Origin: Nocardia terpenica
Lineage (GTDB): Bacteria > Actinomycetota > Actinomycetes > Mycobacteriales > Mycobacteriaceae
DNA: 64,000 nt
Reading direction: 5' to 3'
Assembly (NCBI RefSeq): GCF_013186535.1
Contig: NZ_JABMCZ010000002.1
Location: 310,001-374,000, forward strand
The position numbers and the translations under genes were made by a program. The notes under the pieces were generated by a model. It did not search any database, was not told the origin of the DNA, and was given only the letters and a program-made list of their open reading frames with translations. Each line of letters starts with the position of its first letter. Position 1 is the first letter of the stretch. Positions 1-8,502 of this stretch are shown here, piece after piece.

Positions 1-1
1 G

Positions 2-499
2 ATGCTGACGCCCGGCACGGCGCTGTCGGAGGGCTGCGCGGTCTTCGGGCTGCTCCGCCCCGACGACTCCCGCCGGACCGACAGCCCCGTCCTCGGCCGG
101 ATCCTGGCCTCCGACATCCGCTGCGCGGACCCGGGTCGGGGCGCGTTCGCGGTGGCCTCGCGGCTGGCCGAGTCGATCCGCGAGGTGCTGAACCGGGCCG
201 AGGTCTCGCCGGACAGCGTCACCACGCTGGTGCCCGGCGCCCAGTCCCGGCGCGGCTTCTCGGCGCTGGAGCGCCGCGCGGTGCGCGACGGGCTTGGCGG
301 CGGGTCCCGGCGAATCCTGCACACCCACCAGACATTCGGCGAGGCGCACGGCGTCGGCGTCGCGCTGCGACTGGCCGCGCTGCTGGCCACCTGGCAGCAC
401 CCGACCCACCCCGCCACCGACCTGTTCGCCCTGGTGACGGGGATCGGCATCGACGGCGCCGTGGGCTGCCTGCTGGTGGCCCACCCGGACCTGACCTGA
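2..499 (+). CDS. C-terminal part of a ketosynthase-like (KS/chain-length-factor type) protein, cut by window edge
   Basis: The 165 visible residues form the second half of a thiolase-fold condensing enzyme; the start lies outside the window. SEGCAVFGLL matches the post-active-site SEGAA/VFVLE segment of FabF-type ketosynthases, and HTHQTFGEAHGVGVALRLAAL matches the final lid region. Where catalytic ketosynthases have the HGTGT histidine loop, this protein reads LVPGAQSRRGF, so it may act like a chain-length factor or have lost condensing activity. It ends 13 bases before the AfsA gene and could supply or shape the beta-ketoacyl chain that AfsA uses (inference). Confidence 0.6.
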   Translation: MLTPGTALSEGCAVFGLLRPDDSRRTDSPVLGRILASDIRCADPGRGAFAVASRLAESIREVLNRAEVSPDSVTTLVPGAQSRRGFSALERRAVRDGLGGGSRRILHTHQTFGEAHGVGVALRLAALLATWQHPTHPATDLFALVTGIGIDGAVGCLLVAHPDLT

Positions 500-512
500 T
501 CGGAAACCAATC

Positions 513-1457
513 ATGACAAGCACACTCACCGCGGTCGAGATCGGCTACGACCGCACCGTATCCCGCGCACTGGTGCACCGCTGGTCGCTGTCGGAGGTGT
601 TCCTCACCGACTACGCCCGCACCGGCGCCCGCGAATTCGTGTGCGGTGCACAACTTCCGTTGTCGCACGGCTACTTTCGCGATCACATCGATCTGCGTTT
701 CTATGATTCGCTGAATATTCTGGAGGCGTGCCGACAGGCGGCGACCTGCGCGGTGCACCTGCACGAGGGCGCGCCCTCGGACACCAGCCTCATCGCGAAG
801 GCGTGGTCGCTGACCGTCACCGATCCGGACGCGCTGCTGGTCGGGGTGCGCCCGGGCGAGCTGCGCATCGACGCCGCGATCACCGAGCGCAAGGTGCGCG
901 GAAATCAGTTGCGCCACATCGGGTTCGCCATGGCGTTGGAGCTGGACGGTGCGCGGTTGGGCGAGCTGACCATGGATCTGGCGTGCGCGCCGATCGAGCA
1001 GTACCGGTCGCTGCGGCGCTATCGGCGCGGCGACGAGCCGCCGACCGCGTACACGCTGGCCACCACGCCCACCGGGACGCCCACCGTCCCGCTGCTGGTG
1101 CAGCGGCGGCAGCCGGTCAACTCGGTCCTCGACGAGCTGCGGGTCGACGGCGGCACGGTGGCGGCGATCCTGAGCCCGCGCACGTTCGCCAACCGCAGCA
1201 TGTACGACCACCCGTACGATCACGTGCCCGCCATGGTGCTCAGCGAGGCGGCGCGGCAGTGCGCGCTGGTGGCCACCGACGCCGGGAAGGCGCACGGGTC
1301 TCGAATCCTGTCTCTGGACGGGGAATTCACCCGATTCGGGGAGCTGGACCGGCCCATCCTGATCGGCTCCGCGCCGCGGCCCGACTCCGTCGATCACCGC
1401 ATGGTCGCCGCCCAGGACGGCCGCGAGATCGCCCGGGTGGACATCCGGCTGGGCTGA
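513..1457 (+). CDS. AfsA-family gamma-butyrolactone/butenolide autoregulator synthase
   Basis: 314 residues with two AfsA hotdog repeats. The first has VHRWSLSEVFLTD, then SHGYFRDHIDLRFYDSLNI and EACRQAA. The second has FANRSMYDHPYDHVPAM followed by LSEAARQCAL. In Streptomyces, AfsA condenses a beta-ketoacyl chain with dihydroxyacetone phosphate, the first committed step to A-factor-type hormones. The following HAD phosphatase and nearby reductases could supply the later dephosphorylation and reduction. No TetR-type butyrolactone receptor is seen nearby, which is unusual because such receptors usually sit beside afsA. The family call is strong; the exact product is unknown. Confidence 0.9.
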   Translation: MTSTLTAVEIGYDRTVSRALVHRWSLSEVFLTDYARTGAREFVCGAQLPLSHGYFRDHIDLRFYDSLNILEACRQAATCAVHLHEGAPSDTSLIAKAWSLTVTDPDALLVGVRPGELRIDAAITERKVRGNQLRHIGFAMALELDGARLGELTMDLACAPIEQYRSLRRYRRGDEPPTAYTLATTPTGTPTVPLLVQRRQPVNSVLDELRVDGGTVAAILSPRTFANRSMYDHPYDHVPAMVLSEAARQCALVATDAGKAHGSRILSLDGEFTRFGELDRPILIGSAPRPDSVDHRMVAAQDGREIARVDIRLG

Positions 1458-1518
1458 GCATGCCGGAAGCCGTTCCCGTGCACCGTAATTCACCCGCATC
1501 CGACGACAGGAGCAGACC

Positions 1519-2187
1519 ATGCCCGGAGTGCGTTCGATCGCATTCTTCGATGTCGACGAGACCCTGATCACGACGAAGTCGATGTTCGACTTCTACGACT
1601 ACTATCTGCGGGTCGCGCGCGTCGTCGCCGACCCGAGCACCGATGCCCGCTCCCTGCTGGGCGCGAATATCCCTCGGGAACAAGCCAATCGGCGGTACTA
1701 CCGCAGTTTCGCCGACGCCGAGGTGGCCGAGGTCGCCGCCATCGGCCGCCGGTGGTTCGCCGAACGCCTGTGTGCCGGTGGGTTTTTCCACGAGGACGTG
1801 AAGGCCGCGCTCGCCGCGCACCGCCGCGACGGCACCCTCACCGTGCTGGTGTCCGGCTCGTTCTCGGCCTGCCTGGAACCGATCGCGACCTACTGCGGCG
1901 CGGATCTGTTCCTCGGGTCCGAGCCCGAGATCCGCGCCGGGCGCTACACCGGGGAGGTGCTGCGCACCATGATCGGACCCGCGAAACGCGCTGCCGCGCA
2001 AGACCTTCTCGCCGCGCACGGCATCGATGCCGCCGACTGCCACGGCTACGGCGACCACACCTCCGATCTCGGGCTGCTCGAGCTGGTCGGGCATCCGGTC
2101 GTGGTCGGGATCGACCCGGAACTCACCGCTATCGCGGAGGCGCGGGGCTGGGCACGGCTGTCCGGCACCGTCGCCGCGTATATCTGA
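1519..2187 (+). CDS. HAD superfamily subfamily IB phosphatase
   Basis: 222 residues with the four HAD motifs in order: FFDVDETLI (nucleophile Asp), LVSGSFSACL (motif II Ser), the lysine in GPAKRAAAQ (motif III) and GYGDHTSDLGLLE (motif IV). The subfamily resembles SerB-like IB hydrolases that dephosphorylate small metabolites. AGGAG lies about 8 bases before ATG 1519. It lies 61 bases after the AfsA gene on the same strand, so removal of the phosphate from the AfsA-derived butenolide phosphate is a reasonable but unproven role. It could also be a general phosphoserine- or lipid-type phosphatase. Confidence 0.8.
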   Translation: MPGVRSIAFFDVDETLITTKSMFDFYDYYLRVARVVADPSTDARSLLGANIPREQANRRYYRSFADAEVAEVAAIGRRWFAERLCAGGFFHEDVKAALAAHRRDGTLTVLVSGSFSACLEPIATYCGADLFLGSEPEIRAGRYTGEVLRTMIGPAKRAAAQDLLAAHGIDAADCHGYGDHTSDLGLLELVGHPVVVGIDPELTAIAEARGWARLSGTVAAYI

Positions 2188-2204
2188 CATCTTCGGAGAA
2201 AGTC

Positions 2205-3776
2205 ATGACCGAGAACATCGTCATCGTGGGGGCCGGCCCGGTCGGCATGCTGCTGGCCTGCGAGTTGCTGGAGCGCGGTACGCCGGTGCGCATCGTCGAC
2301 GACGTGCGCCTACACACCGCCCACTCCCGGGCCACCGTCATCTGGCCGCGGCTGCTGGAGCTGATGCACCACACCGGAATCACCGAGCGCCTGGTCGAGG
2401 CCGGGCATCGGGCCGACGGCGTGTCGTTCTATTCGCGGCGGCGTCGGCTCGGTACCGCGTGGGTGAACCGGCTGCCGGATCTGCCGTATCCGTTCGCGGT
2501 CACGATCGCGCAGAGCGAGACGGAACGGATCATCGAGGCGCGGCTCACCGAGCTGGGCGGCAAGGTGGAGCGCGGCGTGCGCCTGACCGGGATTCGCAAT
2601 CCGGGCGGCGAGCGGGTCGGGCTGACGCTGGAGAGCCACGACGGCACTTGCGAGGAGGTCGAGACCTCCTGGCTGGTCGGCGCGGACGGCGCGCACTCCA
2701 CGGTGCGCAAGCTGCTGGGGGCCTCGTTCGACGGCATGCAGTTCGACGTCAGCTTCGCCGTCACCGACGCGGTGCTCTCCGGCGATGCCCCGGCGAACGT
2801 GCTGAGCTACTGCTACGCCCCCGAGGGCAGCCTCGCGCTGGTCCCGATGGCCGGGCAGGTCAGCCGGATCGCGATCAGCATTCCGCACGCGCCCGAGGGC
2901 ACCGAACCGCCGCGCGAGTTCTATCAGCGGGTGATCGACGAGCGTGCGCCGGGCCGGAATATGGTGGGCGACATGCGATTCAGCGCGGTGTTCCGGGTGC
3001 ACGCCCGCGCCACCACGCGCTTCCGGTACGGGCGCTGCCTGCTGATCGGCGATGCCGCGCACATCATGAGCCCGGCCTCCGCGCAGGGCATGAACACCGG
3101 CATGCAGGATGCGGCGGCCCTGGGCTGGCGGCTGCACGCGATCACGGCGGGGTGGCTGCCGGAGTCGGCGCTGACCGACTACGACCTGGATCGTCGCCCG
3201 GCCGCCGAGGCGGTCGTGCGGGCCACGACCATCCAGACCAAGCTGGGCATCGCCTCCACGCGATCCGCAATCCTCCTGCGCGACACCGCCGTTCGCGCCG
3301 CCGATCGCACCGGGCTGTTCCAGCGTGCCCTCGCCCCGATGCTCGCCCAGACCAATGTCCGCTACCCGACCGCGGATCCGCAGGGCGGCCCCGCCGACCG
3401 CAAGGCCCGGCACGGCCGCCGCATCCCCGCGCTCCCCACCGGTCCGGCCGCCCGGATCACGGAGCACCCGAGCGTCACCGTCGACGGCACCGCCTGGCCC
3501 GCCCTGGCCACCGACCGCCCGACGGTCCTGCTCTGGCCCGGCCGTCGCGCCCCGCTCGGCTGGGACCGCGTCTGCGCCCAGATCCGCACCCTGGTCGGCG
3601 ACCGCGCCGCGGTAATCACCCCCACCGCCCGCGGCCCCCTATCCACCGCCCTGGGCCGCTCGCCCACAATCGCCCTCATCCGCCCGGACGGCCACCTGTT
3701 CACCCGCCTCGCCCCCGAAGACGCAATCCGAATCACCACCGCCCTGGACGATTTCACCTTGCGCACCGGACGCTGA
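2205..3776 (+). CDS. FAD-dependent aromatic hydroxylase/monooxygenase
   Basis: 523 residues of the PHBH/UbiH-like class A flavin monooxygenases. It has an N-terminal dinucleotide motif IVIVGAGPVGMLLACELLE, the middle DG motif WLVGADGAHSTVRKLLG and the second FAD motif CLLIGDAAHIMSPASAQGMN. A thioredoxin-like C-terminal domain (residues about 400-523) is typical of Rox/MtmOIV-type polyketide oxygenases; it ends with a phenol-hydroxylase-like LIRPDGHLFTR segment. Start ATG 2205 follows GGAGAA. It is co-directional with AfsA and the phosphatase, 17 bases downstream, so it probably decorates a metabolite of this island. Confidence 0.88.
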   Translation: MTENIVIVGAGPVGMLLACELLERGTPVRIVDDVRLHTAHSRATVIWPRLLELMHHTGITERLVEAGHRADGVSFYSRRRRLGTAWVNRLPDLPYPFAVTIAQSETERIIEARLTELGGKVERGVRLTGIRNPGGERVGLTLESHDGTCEEVETSWLVGADGAHSTVRKLLGASFDGMQFDVSFAVTDAVLSGDAPANVLSYCYAPEGSLALVPMAGQVSRIAISIPHAPEGTEPPREFYQRVIDERAPGRNMVGDMRFSAVFRVHARATTRFRYGRCLLIGDAAHIMSPASAQGMNTGMQDAAALGWRLHAITAGWLPESALTDYDLDRRPAAEAVVRATTIQTKLGIASTRSAILLRDTAVRAADRTGLFQRALAPMLAQTNVRYPTADPQGGPADRKARHGRRIPALPTGPAARITEHPSVTVDGTAWPALATDRPTVLLWPGRRAPLGWDRVCAQIRTLVGDRAAVITPTARGPLSTALGRSPTIALIRPDGHLFTRLAPEDAIRITTALDDFTLRTGR

Positions 3777-3972
3777 GCCCACCGCCCCGGCCACCTACGC
3801 GCCCTGACGGCACCACAGGAATCGCAAGGTGGGCATCGCGTGCCCTGGAAGGGCGGAGGAGGGATCGGGCACGCTGGGTTCATGGAAGTTGAGGGCGCGT
3901 CGGATTTACGACGGTTGGTTTAGGGGACACCGGACTCACGGCGTCGGTGGTGCCCAGGTGGGGGTGGGTGCA

Positions 3973-3990
3973 ATACCTCTTTGGAGGTAT
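3973..3990. promoter_or_regulatory. Inverted repeat, candidate operator upstream of MFS exporter
   Basis: ATACCTC and GAGGTAT form perfect 7-bp arms around TTTG. The ATACC...GGTAT halves look like a TetR-family operator, and butyrolactone receptor sites have somewhat similar halves. It lies 215 bases before the MFS start. The regulator is not identified in the window. Confidence 0.35.
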
Positions 3991-4047
3991 GGGGGGCGAC
4001 CTAGGGGGAATCGATTCCGGGTGTACGCGGTGATTTGATTGTTGACA

Positions 4048-4071
4048 GGAGGGGACGACGAGGTCCCCTCC
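4048..4071. promoter_or_regulatory. Perfect 9-bp hairpin in MFS leader
   Basis: GGAGGGGAC and GTCCCCTCC are perfect arms around a six-base loop GACGAG. No T-run follows, so a simple intrinsic terminator is unlikely; an operator or leader hairpin upstream of the exporter operon is more plausible. Confidence 0.4.
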
Positions 4072-4190
4072 GTAATCGGAAATCTTACCAGCGCAGGCGG
4101 TTTCGGCGGCGCTGAGTTCGGCCGCGTTCTTCGTCCGGTCGAGATGCGTTTCAGCACAGGCAAGCATGTTTTGTTCGATTCTGTATGCAT

Positions 4191-4198
4191 AAGGAGGG
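4191..4198 (+). promoter_or_regulatory. Shine-Dalgarno site that decides the MFS start
   Basis: AAGGAGGG sits 7 bases before GTG 4206. An in-frame ATG at 4185 lies upstream of this site and cannot use it, so GTG 4206 is the likely start. Confidence 0.75.
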
Positions 4199-4205
4199 CA
4201 GCGCA

Positions 4206-5738
4206 GTGATATCGGAGACCGGTAGGTCCGCGCAGCCGGGAGCAACGCTCGCCGCGGTCTGTGCGGCGATATCGCTGGTGCCGGTCGTCGCGACCGGGGC
4301 GGGTGTCGCGCTCCCGGGGATCAGCGCGGACCTGCACACCAGCCTGGCGTCCGCGCAGTGGGTCGTGAACGCCTTCTTTCTCACCTTCGCCAGCTTCATG
4401 GCGGTCACCGGATCGCTGGCCGACATGATCGGCCGGCGGCGCATGTTCAGCGCGGGGATCGCGGTGTTCTGCACGGCCATGGTGATCGCCGGTCTGGCGC
4501 CGCACATCACCGTGCTCGTCGGGGCCCGGGTCATCGCCGGAATGGGCGCGGCCGCGGTGCTGACCGGCGGAAGTGCGGTGCTGGCCAACACATTTCAGGG
4601 CGCGGCACGCGCTCGCGCGTTCGCCGTGTACGGCACCGGCATCGGGCTGGGCCTGGCGTTCGGCCCGCTGATCGCGGGCGTGATCGTCACCTCGCTCGGC
4701 GGCTGGCGGGTGTTCTTCCTTGCGGCGGCGGTGATCCTGCTGCCGGTGCTGGCATTCTCGTTGCGGCTACCCGATTCTCGCGACGTGCACCCGGCCGGTA
4801 TCGATTGGCGCGGCGGAATCCTGTTCACCGCAGGGCTTTTCATGCTGGTGCTGTGCGCCATCGAGGGCCCGGCGGTGGGCTGGACCAAGCCGCTGATCAT
4901 CGCCGCGTGCGTGGCGGCGGTGGCGCTGCTGGTCGCGTTCGTGCTGGTGGAGCGGCGCACCGATCATCCGCTCATCGAGATCTCCCTGTTCACCGAGCGC
5001 CGTTTCGTCGCCATCTGCCTGATGCCGGTGCTGCTGGCCTTCGGGTTCGTGGCGCCGCTGATGGTGCTGCCGCAGTACTTCATGGCGGTCGACGGGGCCA
5101 GCGCGCAGTCCGCCGGGCTGCTCATGGTGCTGATGACCGGGCCGACCCTGGTGCTGCCCATGCTGGTCGGCACGCTGTCGCGGCACGTCTCGCAGCGCAC
5201 CCTGCTGATCGTCGTGCTGGCGCTGACCGCGCTGGGCGCGGGCTGGCTGACCGTGCTGCGGCCGCACCTGGGCATCGTCGCCCTGGCCGGTCCGCTCATC
5301 GCCATCGGCGCGGGATTCGGTGTGTCCCTTGCCTTCCTGGATGGCGCGGCGGTGGCCTCCGTCGAATCCTCGCGCGCCGGAATGGCCGCGGGCGTCTTCA
5401 ACACCATGCGGCTGGGCGGGGAATCGATCTCGATCGCCGTCCTGGGCGCCATCATCACCGGGGTCACCACGGCTCGCCTGCACGCCACACTTCCGGCGGG
5501 CCAGGCGGACGCGCTGACAACCAAACTGCTGCAAGGTGATCCGAGCGGCGTCACCGCCGCGACCGCCGACGGCGCATTCTCTGCCTACACCTCCGCCATG
5601 CACATCGGCCTGTGGTCGGTCTGCCTGCTGGCGGTGCTCGGCATCGTCGGCATCCTCGCGCTCACCCGCGAGACCCCCGAAACCATCGAAAACAACGTTG
5701 TCCCCGAGGAAATGACAGTGGAAGGAGTCAGTCGATGA
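4206..5738 (+). CDS. MFS drug/metabolite exporter (DHA2/EmrB-like, 14 TM)
   Basis: About 510 residues and highly hydrophobic, with roughly 14 membrane segments. The conserved loop 2-3 motif reads GSLADMIGRRRMF, and VNAFFLTFASFMAVTGSLAD is typical of the DHA2 proton-coupled exporters. The start GTG 4206 is chosen because AAGGAGGG precedes it at the right distance. The stop overlaps the next gene by ATGA, so both are translationally coupled. In this setting it probably exports the island's metabolite or signalling lactone, or gives self-resistance (inference). Confidence 0.88.
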   Translation: MISETGRSAQPGATLAAVCAAISLVPVVATGAGVALPGISADLHTSLASAQWVVNAFFLTFASFMAVTGSLADMIGRRRMFSAGIAVFCTAMVIAGLAPHITVLVGARVIAGMGAAAVLTGGSAVLANTFQGAARARAFAVYGTGIGLGLAFGPLIAGVIVTSLGGWRVFFLAAAVILLPVLAFSLRLPDSRDVHPAGIDWRGGILFTAGLFMLVLCAIEGPAVGWTKPLIIAACVAAVALLVAFVLVERRTDHPLIEISLFTERRFVAICLMPVLLAFGFVAPLMVLPQYFMAVDGASAQSAGLLMVLMTGPTLVLPMLVGTLSRHVSQRTLLIVVLALTALGAGWLTVLRPHLGIVALAGPLIAIGAGFGVSLAFLDGAAVASVESSRAGMAAGVFNTMRLGGESISIAVLGAIITGVTTARLHATLPAGQADALTTKLLQGDPSGVTAATADGAFSAYTSAMHIGLWSVCLLAVLGIVGILALTRETPETIENNVVPEEMTVEGVSR

Positions 5739-6586
5739 CGAACAAGGTCTGGTTCATCACCGGAGCCGCAGCAGGATTCGGCCGCACCCTCACCGAGGCC
5801 GCGGTGGCCGCCGGTGACACCGTGGTCGCCGCCGTGCGCAATACCGAGAAGGTGGCCGATCTGGTCGAGAGCTCGTCCGGCGCGGTCACCGCCGTGCAGC
5901 TCGACGTCACCGATACCGCCCGCATCGACACCGTCGTCGCCGAGACCATCGCCCGGCACGGCCGGATCGACGTGCTGGTCAACAATGCGGGCAAAGGCCT
6001 GATCGGCGCGATCGAGGAGATCCCGGACGCCGCGCTGCGCCACCTGATGGACGTGCACGTGTTCGGCCCGGCCAACCTGATTCGCGCGGTGCTGCCGCAC
6101 ATGCGCGAGCGCCGGTCCGGCGCCATCGTGCAGTTCAGCAGCCAGGGCGGCCGGTACTCCTTCCCGGGCGTCGGCGTGTATTCGGCGACCAAGTTCGCCC
6201 TCGAGGGCCTGTCCGAGGCGCTGTCGCTGGAGCTGGCCCCGCTCGGGATCCATGTGCTCCTCGTCGAGCCGGGCCCGTTCCGCACCTCGTTCAACACCCC
6301 CGGCGTCCTCGAGTTCGCCGAGGACACCATCGCCGATTACGAGACCACGGTCCGGCCGGTGTGCGCCGCGCTGGCCGATGCCGACGGCAAGCAGGCCGGG
6401 GACCCGGTCGCGGCGGCCCGGGTGATCCGGACCGTGCTGGAGTCGGACAACCCGCCGCTGCGGCTGGCGCTGGGCAACGAGGCCGTCGACACCATCGGGG
6501 CGAGCCTGGACAAGGCCCGCGCCGAGCTGGACGCGTGGGCGACCCTCGCGCGCTCCGCGGACTACACCACCATCGAAGCGAAGTGA
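5735..6586 (+). CDS. Short-chain dehydrogenase/reductase (classical SDR)
   Basis: 283 residues. Cofactor motif is TGAAAGFG, followed by NNAGKG and the catalytic pair in YSATK, with FSSQGG supplying the serine. All SDR catalytic residues are therefore present. GAAGGAG precedes ATG 5735, which overlaps the exporter stop by 4 bases. The family includes many ketone/aldehyde reductases acting on lipid-like substrates; reduction of the autoregulator keto group is one option, but the substrate is not readable from sequence. Confidence 0.88.
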   Translation: MTNKVWFITGAAAGFGRTLTEAAVAAGDTVVAAVRNTEKVADLVESSSGAVTAVQLDVTDTARIDTVVAETIARHGRIDVLVNNAGKGLIGAIEEIPDAALRHLMDVHVFGPANLIRAVLPHMRERRSGAIVQFSSQGGRYSFPGVGVYSATKFALEGLSEALSLELAPLGIHVLLVEPGPFRTSFNTPGVLEFAEDTIADYETTVRPVCAALADADGKQAGDPVAAARVIRTVLESDNPPLRLALGNEAVDTIGASLDKARAELDAWATLARSADYTTIEAK

Positions 6587-6594
6587 GCAGTGCG

Positions 6595-7422
6595 ATGAAC
6601 AAGCCGGTACGGATCGGTGTGCAGCTCGTCCAGGGCGGCCCCGGAGTCACCTACAAGCACGTGCGGGACAAGGTCATGCGCATCGAGGAGATGGGCACCG
6701 ACGTCCTGTTCAACTACGACCACTTCCACGTTCCGCACAACGCGAACATCGATCCGGTGGAAGGCATTTCGGTCAGCGGCGACCAGCTGGACGTGGAGAA
6801 CTTCGAATGCTGGTCCACGCTGGCGGCGTGGGCGGAGCAGACCGAGCGGATCCAGCTGGGCGTGCTCGTCACCGGCGTCGGCTACCGCAACCCGGATCTG
6901 CTGGCGGACATGGCCCGCACGGTCGACCATATCTCGGGCGGCCGACTGATTCTGGGGCTGGGCGCGGGCTGGTACGAGAAGGACTACCGCGAGTACGGCT
7001 ACGAATTCGGCACCGTCGCTTCGCGAATGAAGAACTTCGCGGACGCGCTGGAGCGGATCAAGCGCCGCCTCACCCTGCTCAATCCCCGTCCGGTCGGGTC
7101 GATGCCGATCCTCATCGGCGGTGGCGGCGAGAAGAAGACGCTGCCGCTGGTCGCCCGGTACGCCGACATCTGGCACTACTTCGACACGCTGGAAACCCTG
7201 GCGCACAAGAACAAGGTGCTGGCGGACAGCGCGGCGGCACTCGGCCGCGACCACACCGAGATCGAACGCTCGCAGGAGTGGACGGGCCTGGAGAACGCCG
7301 ACGCCTACGCCGACGCGGGCGTCACGCTGTTCACCCACGTGCTCTGGGCCCCACACGATCTGGACGAACTGAAGAAGGCCCTGGCCTGGCGCGACGAGCG
7401 CAACAAGCGTCTGGAGGGGTAG
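6595..7422 (+). CDS. LLM-class F420-dependent oxidoreductase
   Basis: 275 residues of the luciferase-like monooxygenase TIM-barrel fold used with coenzyme F420 in actinobacteria. Visible family segments are IRIGVQ-like RIGVQLVQGGPG at the start, NYDHFHVP, QLGVLVTGVGYRNPDLLADMARTVDHISGGRLILGLGAGWYEKDYREYG (read as separate blocks) and MPILIGGGGEKKTL. It lies 8 bases after the SDR gene and closes the plus-strand unit, since a strong terminator follows at 7443. A role as the hydride donor for an enone such as a butenolide is attractive but unproven. Confidence 0.86.
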   Translation: MNKPVRIGVQLVQGGPGVTYKHVRDKVMRIEEMGTDVLFNYDHFHVPHNANIDPVEGISVSGDQLDVENFECWSTLAAWAEQTERIQLGVLVTGVGYRNPDLLADMARTVDHISGGRLILGLGAGWYEKDYREYGYEFGTVASRMKNFADALERIKRRLTLLNPRPVGSMPILIGGGGEKKTLPLVARYADIWHYFDTLETLAHKNKVLADSAAALGRDHTEIERSQEWTGLENADAYADAGVTLFTHVLWAPHDLDELKKALAWRDERNKRLEG

Positions 7423-7442
7423 CGCGTTCCGACGGACGACGA

Positions 7443-7474
7443 CCGGGCCGAGGTGAAGACCTCGGCCCGGTTTT
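7443..7474 (+). terminator. Rho-independent terminator after LLM gene
   Basis: CCGGGCCGAGGT and ACCTCGGCCCGG form a perfect 12-bp stem with a GAAG tetraloop, followed by TTTT. It ends the plus-strand operon 20 bases after the stop codon. Confidence 0.9.
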
Positions 7475-7496
7475 CGTATTCCGGAGAAGAGAGCGA

Positions 7497-7522
7497 GGGC
7501 CGGGGCCAGCAGGCCCCGGCCC
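7497..7522 (-). terminator. GC-rich hairpin between convergent genes
   Basis: GGGCCGGGGCC and GGCCCCGGCCC form a perfect 11-bp stem with an AGCA loop, 11 bases beyond the SARP stop on the minus strand. No long T-run is present on either side, so it is probably a weaker or backup terminator between the convergent LLM and SARP genes. Confidence 0.65.
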
Positions 7523-7532
7523 GACTTTGGCA

Positions 7533-8336
7533 TTATACCAACGATACTCGCGAGTCCCGAAGGATTTCCCGGTGCAACGCAAGCAGTTCCGCTGAGGGTT
7601 CCAGGCCCAGTTCGGCGCTGAGTATCGCGCGCAGGTTGTGGAAGGCGTGGAGGGCGTCGGCGCGGCGGCCGGTGCGGTGGAGGGCGGCGATCAGGCGGGC
7701 GTGGAAGGACTCGTTGAGCGGGTGGTCGGCCACCAGTTCGCGCAGGGGCGCGATCGCGTCCTCGTGGCGGTCCAGGGCCATCAGGGCGTCGGTGTAGCAG
7801 CCGAGCACCCGCAGCCGCATTTCCTCGAGGTGGGTGACGTAGCCGCCGAGGATCGGGCCGGGCGTCACGTCGGCGAGGGCGCTCGGCCCCTGCCACAGCC
7901 GCAGGGCGGCCTGGGATACGGCCGCGGCCTCGGCGGGGAGACCGCGGCGCAACAGTTCCACGCCGCGCTCGCCGCACGCCTCGAACCGCCCGGCATCGAT
8001 GCGGTCCGCGTCGACCGCGAGCCGGTAGCCGGGCGACTGGGTGCGCACGATCGAATCGCCCGGCACGCCGAGGTGCTGGGTGAGCGCCTGGCGCAGGTGA
8101 TAGATGTGCATGCGCACGGTGGTCTCCGGGTGTCGCGGCCGCTGCGCGCCCCACAGCTCGTTGCCCAGCGCCTCCACGCCCACCGTGCGATCCGCCCGGG
8201 CGATCAGCGTCGCCAGGATCGTCTTGACCTTGACCCCCTGCACGGCATAGGCGCGATCGGCGGCCGCGACCCGCAGCGGGCCGAGCACGGTGAACCGTAA
8301 TCCACTCCCGCCGAGCATTTCCGTATCTTCTTCCAT
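7533..8336 (-). CDS. SARP/AfsR-type transcriptional regulator (OmpR winged helix + BTAD)
   Basis: 267 residues. Residues about 12-100 form the winged-helix DNA-binding domain (LRFTVLGPLRV, VKTILATLIARADRTV, ETTVRMHIYHLRQAL, RTQSPGYRLAV). The remainder is a bacterial transcriptional activation domain (BTAD: DAGRFEA through LHAFHNLRAILSAELGLEPS and ELLALHREIL). SARPs of this size bind direct repeats at promoters of antibiotic clusters and recruit RNA polymerase. Its place beside the AfsA island suggests it is the local activator. It is divergent from the sensor kinase, across a repeat-filled region. Confidence 0.92.
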   Translation of the reverse strand: MEEDTEMLGGSGLRFTVLGPLRVAAADRAYAVQGVKVKTILATLIARADRTVGVEALGNELWGAQRPRHPETTVRMHIYHLRQALTQHLGVPGDSIVRTQSPGYRLAVDADRIDAGRFEACGERGVELLRRGLPAEAAAVSQAALRLWQGPSALADVTPGPILGGYVTHLEEMRLRVLGCYTDALMALDRHEDAIAPLRELVADHPLNESFHARLIAALHRTGRRADALHAFHNLRAILSAELGLEPSAELLALHREILRDSRVSLV

Positions 8337-8502
8337 GAGCTGAGCAACCTCGAATTTCGCGATGTTTATCGGCAGTCGACAGAACTCGCCACTCCGATAT
8401 CAGCACGGGGCAAGTGGGGGGACAAGGATTTCTCGCCTTAAGGAGCACGGGATACGCCGAAAGAGGCAGGGGCGGACCTTCTTCCAGTCCCGGCGCATCC
8501 TC

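Larger units (their letters stand above)
3777..4205. other. Intergenic region with two inverted repeats
   Basis: 429 bases without a convincing gene. It holds two perfect inverted repeats (3973-3990 and 4048-4071, listed separately) and the leader of the MFS gene. Base composition is less GC-rich than the flanking genes. It probably separates the monooxygenase transcript from that of the exporter operon. Confidence 0.5.
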
